Below are positions 1 through 9,395 of a stretch of DNA of 64,000 nt, piece by piece (position 1 is the first letter of the stretch; the number at the start of each line of letters is the position of its first letter). This DNA comes from Rubrivivax sp. (lineage in GTDB: Bacteria > Pseudomonadota > Gammaproteobacteria > Burkholderiales > Burkholderiaceae_C), in assembly GCA_027490215.1 (NCBI GenBank), contig JAIXYO010000029.1, positions 124,001 through 188,000 on the forward strand, written 5' to 3'. The position numbers and the translations under genes are program-made. A model generated the notes under the pieces. The model saw only the letters and a list, made by a program, of their open reading frames with translations. It searched no databases and was not told the origin of the DNA.

Positions 1-992
1 CATTCGCTCGCCGCCACGACGGGCCTGCCCATCGCCATGGCTTCCAGGATCTTGTTCTGGATGCCGCGCGCCAGCCGCAGCGGCGCCACCACCACCGCCG
101 CATGTTGAAGGTAGGGGCGCATGTCGGGGACCGTGCCGGTGACGCTGACAGCATCGCCGGCCAAGGCACGCACGGCCGGCGTCGGATTGCGGCCGGCCAC
201 ATGGAAGCGCAACGACGGCCACTGTGTGCGCAATCGCGGCAGGATCTCGGTCGCAAACCAGGTCGCTGCATCGATGTTGGGCCAGTAGTCCATGGCCCCG
301 GTGAACACCACGGGCAGTTCCTGCGGCGCATAGGGCGACGCGCAGGATGGATCGGGGGCGAAGTAATCCGCATCGACCCCGTTGCAGACGGCCTCGCAGG
401 TGTGGACGCTCTCGGGCGCCAGATGGCGAAACAAGGCCGTTTCGTTCTCGGTCACAAAGAACGAGCGCCTCGACCGTGCGGCCACTGCGCGTTCATAGCG
501 CAGCAACTGCAAGCCCTCGCGGCGGTACAACCACGACATCGGCCAGCGGTGATGTTCGGCATATCCGGTCCACTTGGCAGAGTCCACATCGACGAAATCC
601 ACCAGCATCGGCACGTCAAGGCCATCGACGTACTGCGCCATCGAGGAGGAAAAGACCACGGCAGCATCGATGTGCTCGCGGCGCACCGTGTCGCGAACCC
701 ACCGTTGTAACGCAGCATTGCGGTAGTAGTGCAGCGTCAGTGCGTCACCGCCGATCAAGCCCACCAGGCTTTTGATGCGCGCTCGCACCGGAAGCAGACG
801 CGTCACCTGCAAGTCCGCGCACAGGGCACGCAATGTGTCGACATGTCCCTCGTCCTCGGGGTCATCGACAAATGTTCCGACAAACACCCGGTGCCTGGCC
901 AGCAGGTGCTTCAGCAGGTGGTACGAGCGCACCTTGTCGCCCTTGTTGGGCGGGTAAGGCAGCCGATGCACCAGATAAAGCAGGTTGGCCAC
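1..992 (-). CDS. XrtA/PEP-CTERM locus glycosyltransferase (TIGR03087 type), C-terminus cut by window edge
   Basis: This is a GT-B glycosyltransferase that probably adds a sugar to the lipid-linked exopolysaccharide repeat in the cytoplasm. The N-terminus reads LVHRLPYPPNKGDKVRS, the hallmark of the sugar transferase family tied to exosortase loci. The donor-binding C-terminal half (about residues 220-330) contains FTGAMDYWPN and NKILEAMAMGRPVVA. Translation starts at a GTG at 992, three bases after the FemAB stop, so it is the next gene of the same operon. The reading frame is open to position 1; about 330 residues are visible and the last part of the protein lies outside the window. Confidence 0.88.
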   Translation of the reverse strand, partial: MANLLYLVHRLPYPPNKGDKVRSYHLLKHLLARHRVFVGTFVDDPEDEGHVDTLRALCADLQVTRLLPVRARIKSLVGLIGGDALTLHYYRNAALQRWVRDTVRREHIDAAVVFSSSMAQYVDGLDVPMLVDFVDVDSAKWTGYAEHHRWPMSWLYRREGLQLLRYERAVAARSRRSFFVTENETALFRHLAPESVHTCEAVCNGVDADYFAPDPSCASPYAPQELPVVFTGAMDYWPNIDAATWFATEILPRLRTQWPSLRFHVAGRNPTPAVRALAGDAVSVTGTVPDMRPYLQHAAVVVAPLRLARGIQNKILEAMAMGRPVVAASE

Positions 993-995
993 GGG

Positions 996-2033
996 TCAGC
1001 CCAGGTTGCGAACGACGTAGGGGCCAAGCCAGTTCGCCATGCCGATCGGCATGCGGCGCCACGCCTCGATCATCAGGCGGAACTTCGCGTTGGCCGGGTT
1101 GTTCTGGGGCACCGCATCGCGCTTGTAGAGGCAGTACTCATAGTGCAAAGGAGCGGGCTCGAAGCCCCAGTTCTTCTTGAACGCAAACGAGCCGGTGCCC
1201 TGCTTGCTGCGGCCGTAGTCGAACACCTTCAACCCACGTGCGCACGACAGGCGCATCAGCTCCCAGTACTTGAAGTCGTTGGCCGCGAGGTCCCGTGCCG
1301 ATTCGTCGTCACCGGCGTAGTACGGCAGCACCTCGTCTCGGAAATAGAAACTCAGCACGCCGCTCAAGGTCCGACCATCGGGCCCACTGACGATGAGCAC
1401 CTCACAGTCGTCGCCAAACTGCGCCTGCAAGGCCTCGAAGTAGCGCTTGGGCAGCGCCGGCGTGCCATGGCGATGCACGTTGTCCGCATACAGCGCGAAG
1501 AAGCGATCGACCCCCGGATCGATCTCGCTGCGCAGTCCGTTCTTGATGCCCTTGCGCACCATCGCCCGCTGCTTGCGCGGAATGGCCAGCATGTTGGCCT
1601 CTTCTTCGGGCAGGATGGCCTTGCGGAAGGTGACGTACAGGTCCTGGCGTGGCCAGTCGCCGTGGCGCGCATCGACGTGGCGCAGTTCGAGGTGATCGAC
1701 TCCGAGGCGCTGTGCGATGCGCTGAGCCTCGGCTTCCAGCGGGCTGGCGGCATCGGCATTCATTGCGGCTACGCCACCGTACACCGCGAAGGGCAAGCTG
1801 ACCAGGGAGTTGCCGAACAGCATCGACTTCACATGGGCCAGCGGCAGCACACCTTCGATGCGGCCGTCGGTTTCAGCGTACAGGAAGTACGTGTCGTGGC
1901 GAAACACGCCGTTCATGATGCTTTGCCAACCGGCGCGATGGAAGAACGTCGCGGTCGGGCACCCCAGCACGAACGCATCCCAGCGTTGTGCAGTGGCCGT
2001 GTCGTTCAATGCGAGTGTGTTGACGCGGGGCAC
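996..2033 (-). CDS. FemAB-family XrtA/PEP-CTERM system-associated protein
   Basis: A 345-residue GNAT-fold protein of the FemAB class found in exosortase-linked exopolysaccharide loci (TIGR03019 type). FemAB relatives transfer aminoacyl groups to peptidoglycan; in this subfamily the acceptor is not established and may be a polysaccharide sugar. Visible landmarks are the PTATFFHRAGW segment near residue 30 and the central KGIKNGLRSEIDPGVDRFFA helix region. The C-terminal FDYGRSKQGTGSFAFKKNWG stretch is the conserved FemAB signature. Its start overlaps the end of the deacetylase gene by 28 bases, consistent with one polycistronic message. The biochemical role is inferred only from family and context. 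Confidence 0.88.
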   Translation of the reverse strand: MPRVNTLALNDTATAQRWDAFVLGCPTATFFHRAGWQSIMNGVFRHDTYFLYAETDGRIEGVLPLAHVKSMLFGNSLVSLPFAVYGGVAAMNADAASPLEAEAQRIAQRLGVDHLELRHVDARHGDWPRQDLYVTFRKAILPEEEANMLAIPRKQRAMVRKGIKNGLRSEIDPGVDRFFALYADNVHRHGTPALPKRYFEALQAQFGDDCEVLIVSGPDGRTLSGVLSFYFRDEVLPYYAGDDESARDLAANDFKYWELMRLSCARGLKVFDYGRSKQGTGSFAFKKNWGFEPAPLHYEYCLYKRDAVPQNNPANAKFRLMIEAWRRMPIGMANWLGPYVVRNLG

Positions 2034-2929
2034 GGCGAGGCAGATGAGGCGTGATGCGGGGGCAATGGGGGCTGGCGATCAAGAAAGAGATGGTCCATCC
2101 GACCCCATTGAAAATCGCGCAGCAAGCACTCCAGCCGATGCTCCATCCGTTCAATGTTCACGTAATGACGGAATCGTGTCTTGCCATCGATGCCGGCAAT
2201 GCGCGGTTGATCGGCATCGATCTCCCACGGATGGAAATAAAAGATCGCCGATTGCTGGTCGCGCGCCTGCACCTGACGCAGCATCCAGCGGGACAGCGCA
2301 TAAGGCAGCAGCCTGAAATAGCCACCGCCACTGGAAGGCAGGTTGCGCCCGAACATCCTCAGCGTGGTGATCGGCACTTCGATCAGGCTGTCATTGACAC
2401 GGTGCGCGAAACGCGGAGCATCGGGCATGCCGTAATGGTCGTGGGCGATGGGGTAGATGCTCGAGCTGTAGCGGTAGCCGGCACGCGCGAGGCAGTCGAA
2501 GGCCCACAGATTGCCAGTGCCGATCGAAAAGCTCGGTGCGCGATAGCCTGTGACAGCCACACCGCACAGGTCTTCAAGGATGTGCTTGGCGCTTTCGATG
2601 TCAGCGCTGAACTCGGCCTCGGTCAGGTCGCTGGCACGCTGGTGGCCGTAACCATGGCTGGCGACCTCATGCCCCTCATCCGCGATACGGCGGACCAACT
2701 GCGGATAGCGCTGCGCGATCCAGCCGAGGGTGAAGAAAGTGGCCTGGGTGTCGTGACGCGCCAGCAGTGCCAGGATGCGATCGACGTTGCGCTCGACCCG
2801 GCACTCGCGCTGTTCCCAGTCGCTGCGCGCGATGTAGGGCGCAAAGGCGGACACCTGAAAGTAGTCTTCGACATCGATCGTCAGGGCGTTGCGCAGGGGT
2901 GCGCCCTGGCTCACGGCGGGCGAGCGCAT
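2006..2929 (-). CDS. XrtA-system polysaccharide deacetylase
   Basis: A 307-residue NodB-fold (carbohydrate esterase 4) deacetylase that should remove N-acetyl groups from the exopolysaccharide. LTIDVEDYFQV near residue 15 is the start of the NodB domain and carries the catalytic/metal aspartate. GHEVASHGYGH supplies the metal-binding histidines, and YRAPSFSIG and FYFHPWEID match later motifs. The start at 2929 (MRSPAVSQG) is preferred over an upstream in-frame ATG because it overlaps the epimerase stop as ATGA and because the upstream extension is arginine-rich shadow sequence. The C-terminal tail (proline, serine and histidine rich) is a little longer than usual for the family. Confidence 0.92.
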   Translation of the reverse strand: MRSPAVSQGAPLRNALTIDVEDYFQVSAFAPYIARSDWEQRECRVERNVDRILALLARHDTQATFFTLGWIAQRYPQLVRRIADEGHEVASHGYGHQRASDLTEAEFSADIESAKHILEDLCGVAVTGYRAPSFSIGTGNLWAFDCLARAGYRYSSSIYPIAHDHYGMPDAPRFAHRVNDSLIEVPITTLRMFGRNLPSSGGGYFRLLPYALSRWMLRQVQARDQQSAIFYFHPWEIDADQPRIAGIDGKTRFRHYVNIERMEHRLECLLRDFQWGRMDHLFLDRQPPLPPHHASSASPCPASTHSH

Positions 2930-4083
2930 CAACGAGCCTCGGTGCGTGACAACCAAGCCCACAGATCGCTGGCGATGCGATCGGCGGCGTGGCCGTCCCA
3001 CAGCTCGGGTACACGGCCTCGCTTGCCTTGCCCGGCCAGAATCTCGGAGACGCCTTGCAGGATGGCCAGCCGATCGGTGCCAACGAGCGTGTTGGTACCT
3101 TGCTCGATGGTGATGGGTCGTTCGGTGTTCGGGCGCAGCGTCAGACAAGGGACACCGAGGGCCGTGGTCTCTTCCTGCAAGCCCCCCGAATCGGTCAGAA
3201 CGACGGTGGCGCCAGCCATCAAGCCGAGCATCTCCAGATAGCCTTGAGGCGGGAGCACCAGCAGGCGTGTCGGGTCGATCAGCCCGGGCGCAGCCAGCTT
3301 GTCGATCTGGCTGCGCGTGCGCGGGTGCATCGCGAAAATCAATGGCAGTTGCGTGGCCACTTCACCCAGCACGGCCAGCAAGGCACGCAGCGTGTTGGGA
3401 TCGTCCACATTCGAAGGGCGATGCAGCGTCACCACGCCATAGCCATTCTGATGATCGAGCACGGCAGGATCAATGTCGTGCGCACGCAAGGTCGCTGCAG
3501 CGGAATGCGCATGTTGGCGATGAGCGTGCAGCGAATCGATCATCACGTTGCCGCAGAAGCTGACCCGTTCAGCTGCAATGCCTTCTGCCAACAGGTTGTT
3601 CAGCGCACTGCGCTCGGTGGTGTACAGCCGATCGGCCAGCTGGTCGGTGACGACGCGGTTGATCTCTTCAGGCATCTGGCGGTCGTAGCTGCGCAAGCCC
3701 GCCTCGACATGGGCTACTGGCACACCCTTCTTGACCGCGACCAAAGTGCAGGCGAGTGTTGAATTCACATCGCCCACGACCAACACGCATGAGGGGCGAT
3801 GTGCGTCAAGAGCAGGCTCGAATCGGCGCATCACCTCGGCAGTCTGAACCGCATGGCTGCCCGAGCCAACGTCGAGATTCAAATCTGGCAAAGGCAGTCC
3901 GAGGTCGGTGAACAACTGCCCGCTCATGTCCTGGTCATAGTGCTGCCCGGTATGCACCAGCAGCGACGGTAAGGGTGGGGTGTGATTTGCGAGAGCGCGC
4001 AAGATCGGCGCCATCTTCATGAAATTGGGCCTTGCACCCACTACGCACATCACCGGCGCCAGCGCAGCAGAGCGTTCACTCAT
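2929..4083 (-). CDS. wecB: UDP-N-acetylglucosamine 2-epimerase (non-hydrolysing)
   Basis: This 384-residue enzyme interconverts UDP-GlcNAc and UDP-ManNAc in the cytoplasm, providing a precursor for the exopolysaccharide. It starts with VMCVVGARPNFMKMAPI, has HTGQHYDQDMS near residue 45, HVEAGLRSYDRQMPEEINR near 125, and the DSGGLQEE nucleotide-binding motif near 300, all typical of the family. Its length is normal. It overlaps the ATPase gene at its start and the deacetylase at its end by ATGA, so the three are translationally coupled. Location in the XrtA locus suggests ManNAc or a derivative is a building block of the polymer. Confidence 0.95.
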   Translation of the reverse strand: MSERSAALAPVMCVVGARPNFMKMAPILRALANHTPPLPSLLVHTGQHYDQDMSGQLFTDLGLPLPDLNLDVGSGSHAVQTAEVMRRFEPALDAHRPSCVLVVGDVNSTLACTLVAVKKGVPVAHVEAGLRSYDRQMPEEINRVVTDQLADRLYTTERSALNNLLAEGIAAERVSFCGNVMIDSLHAHRQHAHSAAATLRAHDIDPAVLDHQNGYGVVTLHRPSNVDDPNTLRALLAVLGEVATQLPLIFAMHPRTRSQIDKLAAPGLIDPTRLLVLPPQGYLEMLGLMAGATVVLTDSGGLQEETTALGVPCLTLRPNTERPITIEQGTNTLVGTDRLAILQGVSEILAGQGKRGRVPELWDGHAADRIASDLWAWLSRTEAR

Positions 4084-5171
4084 GTGCTGCCTTCATCCGA
4101 CGTCGTCCTGACAGCGCCGACGAGCTTCTGCAAGAGGCCGATGAGTTGCACGTTCTGCCGTTCCAACCTCAGCAGGCTGCGCTCCACGCGCTGCAACTGA
4201 TCGAGCCGCTGTTCGGCCATCAGGCTCGCCAGCTGACCCGACATCTGGATGGACGCCTCGGGAGCCAGGTTGATCTTCGACAGATCGATGTCGGGGACCA
4301 ATCCCGAGTGCCCGGCGTGCAACGCCGAGCCGACCGGTTCAAACGGCTTGGATGGAATGGCCGCCTCTTCGGTGGTCTCCTGGACCACTTCGTCGACGTC
4401 GGCGCGTGTCAGATGGGTTTTCTCGGCCAGGAATCCCAGCAGAAGCAGGCGATCACAGAGCGAATTGATGCGTCTCGGAATGCCGCGCGTGGCCTTGAAG
4501 ATCGCGTTGAACGCCGCCGGTTCGAAACTGGGCTTGCCGTTGGAGCCAGCGCAGACCAGGCGGTGTTCGATGTAACGCTGCGTTTCCTCGGCATCCAATG
4601 GGCCGATATGACAGGTGGCAGCCACACGCTGCCGGAACTGCTCCATCTCCGGGCGCTGCAGGATTTCGCGGAACTCGGGCTGGCCGACCATGAAGCTTTG
4701 CAACAGCGCCTGATTGCCGAACTGGAAGTTCGACAACATGCGCAACTCTTCAACCGCCTGTGCGGTCAGGTTCTGCGCCTCGTCGACGATGAGCAGGCAG
4801 CGCTTGCCCTGACTCGTCTGATTGACCAGAAACGCCTCCAGCGTGATCAGCAACTGAGCCTTCGACACATCCTTGACGTGGAAGCCGAATGCCGCGCCGA
4901 CCATGCGCAGCGTATCTTCTGCACCGAGCTGTGTGGTCACAAGGTGGCCGATCACCACATCACTGCCGTGCAGACTGTCGATCAGGGTGCGCAGGATCGT
5001 GGTCTTGCCAGCACCGATTTCGCCGGTGATGACCACGAAACCCTCATGCCGCGACACGCCGTATTCGAGGTACGCCTTGGCCCGGCTGTGCTGCTTGCTG
5101 CCGAAATAGAAGCTGGGGTCGGGATTGAGCTGGAACGGCTTGCTCGTCAGCCCGTAGAACGCTTCATACAT
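4080..5171 (-). CDS. XrtA/PEP-CTERM system-associated ATPase (ExeA/MshM-like)
   Basis: A 363-residue AAA ATPase of the ExeA/GspA type in the exosortase-associated subfamily (TIGR03015). It opens with MYEAFYGLTSKPFQLNPDP, typical of this family. The Walker A motif GEIGAGKTT lies near residue 50 and Walker B CLLIVDEAQN near residue 125. The C-terminal 90 residues lack the peptidoglycan-binding domain of ExeA and instead hold a short coiled-coil-like leucine/arginine stretch. It probably energises assembly or export of the polysaccharide machinery at the inner membrane. It starts three bases before the end of the outer-membrane protein gene region and overlaps wecB by four bases. Confidence 0.9.
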   Translation of the reverse strand: MYEAFYGLTSKPFQLNPDPSFYFGSKQHSRAKAYLEYGVSRHEGFVVITGEIGAGKTTILRTLIDSLHGSDVVIGHLVTTQLGAEDTLRMVGAAFGFHVKDVSKAQLLITLEAFLVNQTSQGKRCLLIVDEAQNLTAQAVEELRMLSNFQFGNQALLQSFMVGQPEFREILQRPEMEQFRQRVAATCHIGPLDAEETQRYIEHRLVCAGSNGKPSFEPAAFNAIFKATRGIPRRINSLCDRLLLLGFLAEKTHLTRADVDEVVQETTEEAAIPSKPFEPVGSALHAGHSGLVPDIDLSKINLAPEASIQMSGQLASLMAEQRLDQLQRVERSLLRLERQNVQLIGLLQKLVGAVRTTSDEGST

Positions 5172-5173
5172 GG

Positions 5174-6709
5174 TCAGAACCGCATCCTGAGACTGGCCAC
5201 GATGGCGCTTTCGTTGTAGGGATCGAAATCGCTGTGAAACAAGGTTCGGCGTGCTGATAGCGACAGATCGACCTGATTGCTCAGTCGTGTGGTGTAGGCG
5301 GCGCTGAGTGAGCGCAGGCGGGTGGTTCGGTTGTCCCCTGTGGAGCTGTTCCTGCTCAGCGAAAGGTCAGCGCTGAGGGCCGACAAAGGCGTCAGGCGAT
5401 GCGACACGTTGACTCCAAAACCAGTGGAATGGAGGTCGCGACCATTCGACAAGTCACCAGCGTTGGTTGCTGTCTCGTCCACTGCACGCGCGTCGTTACG
5501 CGAAGTGGACAGCAGCAAGGTAGTGCGCAAGCCAAGCAATGCCAGAGACAGGTTCTGTCTCCTCTGGATGGATGCGGCATTGGTGAGAAACCCGCCATTG
5601 ACGAGGGTGCTGCGTGTCAGCCCGTTGTTCTGCAGGAAGGCATCAACCAAGGCGGTGCGCTGCGCCGGATCGGGTGCGATGGATGCGAACTGCGCATACA
5701 ACAGGTCGAACACGCTGCGCGGCGAATTGGTGCCGTTCGCACCGGCAATCGTGTTGACGTCCTGCCCATCAACGAAGCTCCAGACCGTGCGTGGCGTGCG
5801 GTGCTCAAAACGAATGTTGTAGGCGTTGCCAAAGAACCGATGGTCGCGAGTTGCCTCCAGCGTAGTGCGTTCAGTCGGCCTCCAGGTGAAGCCAGCGCTC
5901 CAGTTCGTGGTGCTTTGCTGGCTCGATAACTGGTAATCGTTGCGTTCGCGGCCTGCGCCCGCCGACAGCTGGAACTCCGGGGTGACAGCGAAGGTCAGCC
6001 GACCGTTCAAGCTAGTCGACTCCCGGCTACTCTGGTTTTCAAATTTCGAGCTTTGCCGCGACGCATTCAACGACCAACCGAGGCGTGAAAACAGTGCCTG
6101 ACCGGAACTGAGGACAAAAGACGCAGTGTTGGAGGTCGATCTGGCACTTGAGCCACTGCTGTTGCTGGATGTCCAATCCCACCGCACCTGGTAATTCGCG
6201 AAACTGCCCAGCGGGCCGCGAACATACGGCGCGATCTGGTACGTCGACACCTCGGCGCGATTGCTGTCTGCCAGATTGCGGTCCACCGATCGGGTACCGA
6301 GCGCCGAGATGCTCTGCTGCGCAATGCTGGCGCTGGCATCGACATAGGCCCAATTCTCAACCGCCTCGGCGGTGCCCCGCGCGCTGAGCGACTGCTGCAC
6401 CTCGTTAGCCGACGATCGTCGCGCATAGATCAGCCCGTGCAGGGCGTAGTCGAGGTCACCCACGATTCGCCCGGATCGGCTGCTCAGACGCAGTCCGGGA
6501 CTGATGTCTGTGATCGCATCCGCGCGGGCATCGCTGCCGCTATCAAGCCCCACATTGCTGGTAACAGTCTCGGTGATGCTCAGTGTCGGCTGCAAAAAGA
6601 ACCCTGCCCGCGCGGCTGGCGCTTGCTCTTGAGCATGGGCGGCAAAGGTAGCGATGCCAACCACACCGACCATCTGCGGCAGCACCTGCCGCCCGAGCCA
6701 GCGAAGCAA
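5174..6709 (-). CDS. TIGR03016-type PEP-CTERM-associated outer membrane protein
   Basis: The protein is predicted to be an outer-membrane beta-barrel of the family found only in exosortase/exopolysaccharide loci; its exact role is unknown. A signal peptide (VVGIATFAAHA followed by QEQ) is evident, and the remainder alternates polar and hydrophobic residues, ending in the barrel-type C-terminus ASLRMRF with a final phenylalanine. The start is uncertain. TTG at 6709 gives a standard signal peptide and 511 residues; ATG codons at 6673 or at 6790 (inside the kinase gene) are alternatives, and none has a clear ribosome binding site. It lies between the autokinase and the ATPase genes with almost no spacing. 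Confidence 0.85.
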   Translation of the reverse strand: MLRWLGRQVLPQMVGVVGIATFAAHAQEQAPAARAGFFLQPTLSITETVTSNVGLDSGSDARADAITDISPGLRLSSRSGRIVGDLDYALHGLIYARRSSANEVQQSLSARGTAEAVENWAYVDASASIAQQSISALGTRSVDRNLADSNRAEVSTYQIAPYVRGPLGSFANYQVRWDWTSSNSSGSSARSTSNTASFVLSSGQALFSRLGWSLNASRQSSKFENQSSRESTSLNGRLTFAVTPEFQLSAGAGRERNDYQLSSQQSTTNWSAGFTWRPTERTTLEATRDHRFFGNAYNIRFEHRTPRTVWSFVDGQDVNTIAGANGTNSPRSVFDLLYAQFASIAPDPAQRTALVDAFLQNNGLTRSTLVNGGFLTNAASIQRRQNLSLALLGLRTTLLLSTSRNDARAVDETATNAGDLSNGRDLHSTGFGVNVSHRLTPLSALSADLSLSRNSSTGDNRTTRLRSLSAAYTTRLSNQVDLSLSARRTLFHSDFDPYNESAIVASLRMRF

Positions 6710-6749
6710 GGTCAGGCACAGACGCGGCGCCGACCCTGCTGGCAAGTAC

Positions 6750-7706
6750 TCAGGCCTTCGAATTGCCACCGGGCGCCTCGCCGTACCCATAGCCATAGCC
6801 GTAGCCATACCCGTAACCATCCGAACGGGTGTCGCGGACCTGGTTGAGCACCAGATTGATGTTCGCGCAGGTCTTGATGGTCGACAGTGCGTTCTGCACA
6901 TCGGCTTGAAGCGTTTTTTCGGCCTGGACGATCATGACGATTTGGCCCATTTGGCTGGCAAGCACGCGCGACTCTGTGGTCAGCAGGAGTGGGGGCGAAT
7001 CGAAAATGATGATCCGATCCGGATAGCGCGCTGCCATGTCATCGAGCAGTGCGCTCATCGCTTCGCTGGCCAACAGCTCAGTGGCTTTCGGGTGCGGGGT
7101 GCCGCTGGGAAGGATGGTCAACTTGTCGATGTTGGTTTTCAACAGAACGCTCTGCATGTCGGTGTGGCCATCGAGCAGGTCCAGGAGCCCCGGGCTTGCT
7201 GGCAACCCCAGCATGCGAAGGACGGACGGTCGGGCCACATCGGCATCGACCAGCATCACGGTGTTGTCGAGCTCCATCGCGATGCTCATCGCCAGGTTGA
7301 CCGAATTGAAGCTCTTGCCTTCCCCTGCAAGAGAACTGGTCACCATGATGAGATTGCCGTGCTTGATCGTCTTGGCATCCTTGCCCCTGACGTTGGCAAG
7401 CAGCGGCCGCTTGATCAGCCGGAATTGATCAGCAAGGTAGGACCTCGGCGAATTCGGTGTCACGATTCCCGCCGCACTCAGTGCGTCAAGGTCAAGCGTG
7501 ACGCTTTTCGATGTCGAGATCGAGGCCGGTGCTGCATGGGGAATGGGCAACGACCCTACAGGGGTTGACTTGACGGTGAGCTGGGCGGGCGTTGTGGCGT
7601 GTTCTGCCGCGGCAGAAGCGGGCCCCATCGGGATCTCGGCTCCCGCACGCCGCAATTGCTCCAAACGTTGTGCCGCTTGTTCGATCAAACTGGTCATGCG
7701 CATCAC
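6750..7706 (-). CDS. XrtA-associated tyrosine autokinase
   Basis: A 318-residue bacterial tyrosine kinase (BY-kinase) cytoplasmic domain of the type encoded beside its own chain-length adaptor (TIGR03018 type). Walker A is SSLAGEGKS (about 124-132), Walker A' is MLVDAD (about 151-156), and a Walker B-like IIIFDSPPLL follows near residue 225. The C-terminus has a tyrosine cluster of alternating Gly-Tyr (six tyrosines) before EAPGGNSKA; this is the expected autophosphorylation tail. It probably cycles between phospho-forms to control polymer length with the upstream membrane protein, whose stop overlaps this start by four bases. Confidence 0.93.
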   Translation of the reverse strand: MMRMTSLIEQAAQRLEQLRRAGAEIPMGPASAAAEHATTPAQLTVKSTPVGSLPIPHAAPASISTSKSVTLDLDALSAAGIVTPNSPRSYLADQFRLIKRPLLANVRGKDAKTIKHGNLIMVTSSLAGEGKSFNSVNLAMSIAMELDNTVMLVDADVARPSVLRMLGLPASPGLLDLLDGHTDMQSVLLKTNIDKLTILPSGTPHPKATELLASEAMSALLDDMAARYPDRIIIFDSPPLLLTTESRVLASQMGQIVMIVQAEKTLQADVQNALSTIKTCANINLVLNQVRDTRSDGYGYGYGYGYGYGEAPGGNSKA

Positions 7707-9286
7707 CCCCCAGTGGCTGAGAACAAGGAGATGCCGATCATCGCCATCAGAAATACGCCGAACAATCCCCCCGAAGACAAGAGAAACTTGAACTTGTCGA
7801 TCCTCGCGCGCCGCTGATCGAGCGGGGTTGTGACCAATGACACCATGCCCAGCAGCGGCTGGTTGAGTTTGGTACGCAATTCACTCGCACTGTGAAACAC
7901 CGGTCGCAACTGGCTTGCGGCAAAAGCCGTGGCAAGCCCTGCCGCGAGGGCAGCCAGCATCGCCAACGACAACAGGATCGGGCGGTTCGGAGACACCGGC
8001 TTGCCTGAAACGAGAGGTGGATCGATCAAACGGAAATCGGCAACTCCCGTTGTGGAATCCAGGTCACCTGATATCTCGGCTGACTCTCGACGCGTGACGA
8101 GGCTTTCGTAGTTCTGTTTGTTGATTTGGTAATCACGGTTGAGTTGCGCCGCTTCAGCCTCGAGCTGCGGCGCAATTTTCAGTTGCTCTATGGCCTGCCT
8201 GTAGCGCGATGCGTACTCCCCGACCCTGGCTCTGAGGGCCGCCACCTGCTGCTCGGAATTGGCCTTCAGTTTGTTCAACTCTTGGTAAAGGATATTGCTG
8301 CTGCTACCCAGCGCGCCCGCTGGGTTCGCGGCCGCCTGTTTGCGAAGTTCTTCAATCTCCGTTTTTTTCTGCGCTTCCAGATCGCGAATCAATTTGCGAA
8401 TGGTCACGACGTCGGGGTGTTGGTCGGTGTATCGCTGCAATAACCCGTCAAGATCGCGCTTCTGAGCATTGATGCGGGCGTCTATTTCAGGCGTTTCGAC
8501 TGCAAACGCCAAGTCTTGCTTGGTCGATTCTGTCGATGCTGCGCTCTGGGCTTGAGATTTTTCCAACTCAATTTGCTGACGGCTGGCCTCGAGGGCTTGC
8601 TCCGCCTCGCGCAATTCAAGCTTGGCTTGATCCAACTGGGCCGCGATTTCGCCCAATCGGGATACCGAGTCCTTGCCCTCTGCATTCTGCATTTCAATAT
8701 TTCTTATCCTGAAGTCCTTCAGCCGGGTTTCGGCCTCCAGGAGCTTCCCTTCGTACACCTTGATCTGGTCGTTGATGAACACTTTTGCCGTGTCCGAATC
8801 CTTTCGCGATGCACCGAGACTGGATTCGATGAAGATGGACACGAATGACTGCATGACCCGCTGAGCTTTTGCTGGATCGGAGTCACGGAATGAAAGGGTG
8901 TAAAGGTTGTCACGGCCCACAGACTTGATCTGCAGCGTATTCAGCAAGCTTGTCACCAGTTCCTCTTGTTCCCTCTTGGTCGGGCTCTTCAGATCAAGAT
9001 CGGCCATGCGTACCAGCTTCTCTACATTGGGCCGGCTGATCAACGTGCGACTGAGCATCGCCACCTGCTGGTCAACGTTGGGCTGGACCGTCAGGCCGGA
9101 CATCAGCGGCTTCAGGATGGATGCGGTATCGACAAAAATCCGCGACGATGCTTCGTACTGGTTGGGCACCGAAAACACCACAACGGTACCGGCAATTGCG
9201 ACCAACCAGGCCACCAGCAACGAGGGCCAGCGAAAGCGCCACATGCTGCGAGCGATGGTGTGCAGCTGGGATAACAACTCTTCCAT
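7703..9286 (-). CDS. XrtA-system polysaccharide chain-length determinant (Wzz/GumC-like)
   Basis: A 527-residue inner-membrane polysaccharide co-polymerase. A transmembrane segment (SLLVAWLVAIAGTVVVFSV) lies near residues 20-38 and a second one (LFGVFLMAMIGISLFS) near residue 510. Between them is a long periplasmic region with the Wzz domain at the front and a heptad-rich coiled coil from about residue 190 to 400. It contains no kinase domain; the separate autokinase downstream supplies that function, as in Gram-positive and XrtA-type split systems. The gene is preceded by a 109-base gap after the export gene and overlaps the kinase gene. Confidence 0.93.
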   Translation of the reverse strand: MEELLSQLHTIARSMWRFRWPSLLVAWLVAIAGTVVVFSVPNQYEASSRIFVDTASILKPLMSGLTVQPNVDQQVAMLSRTLISRPNVEKLVRMADLDLKSPTKREQEELVTSLLNTLQIKSVGRDNLYTLSFRDSDPAKAQRVMQSFVSIFIESSLGASRKDSDTAKVFINDQIKVYEGKLLEAETRLKDFRIRNIEMQNAEGKDSVSRLGEIAAQLDQAKLELREAEQALEASRQQIELEKSQAQSAASTESTKQDLAFAVETPEIDARINAQKRDLDGLLQRYTDQHPDVVTIRKLIRDLEAQKKTEIEELRKQAAANPAGALGSSSNILYQELNKLKANSEQQVAALRARVGEYASRYRQAIEQLKIAPQLEAEAAQLNRDYQINKQNYESLVTRRESAEISGDLDSTTGVADFRLIDPPLVSGKPVSPNRPILLSLAMLAALAAGLATAFAASQLRPVFHSASELRTKLNQPLLGMVSLVTTPLDQRRARIDKFKFLLSSGGLFGVFLMAMIGISLFSATGG

Positions 9287-9395
9287 GGGCGTGGGTCGTG
9301 GCTGGATGTAGGGTCGGCTAATCGAAGCAGCGTCTGAAACGCAAGCACCTGACTGGAAGAGGTCCGGCGCCCTTCCGGGTCGGCGAATCAGCGCC

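Noticed and set aside
1-1180. Plus-strand frames of 60-440 codons across the first kilobases
   Set aside because: They are antisense to the glycosyltransferase and FemAB genes and contain no recognisable domains.
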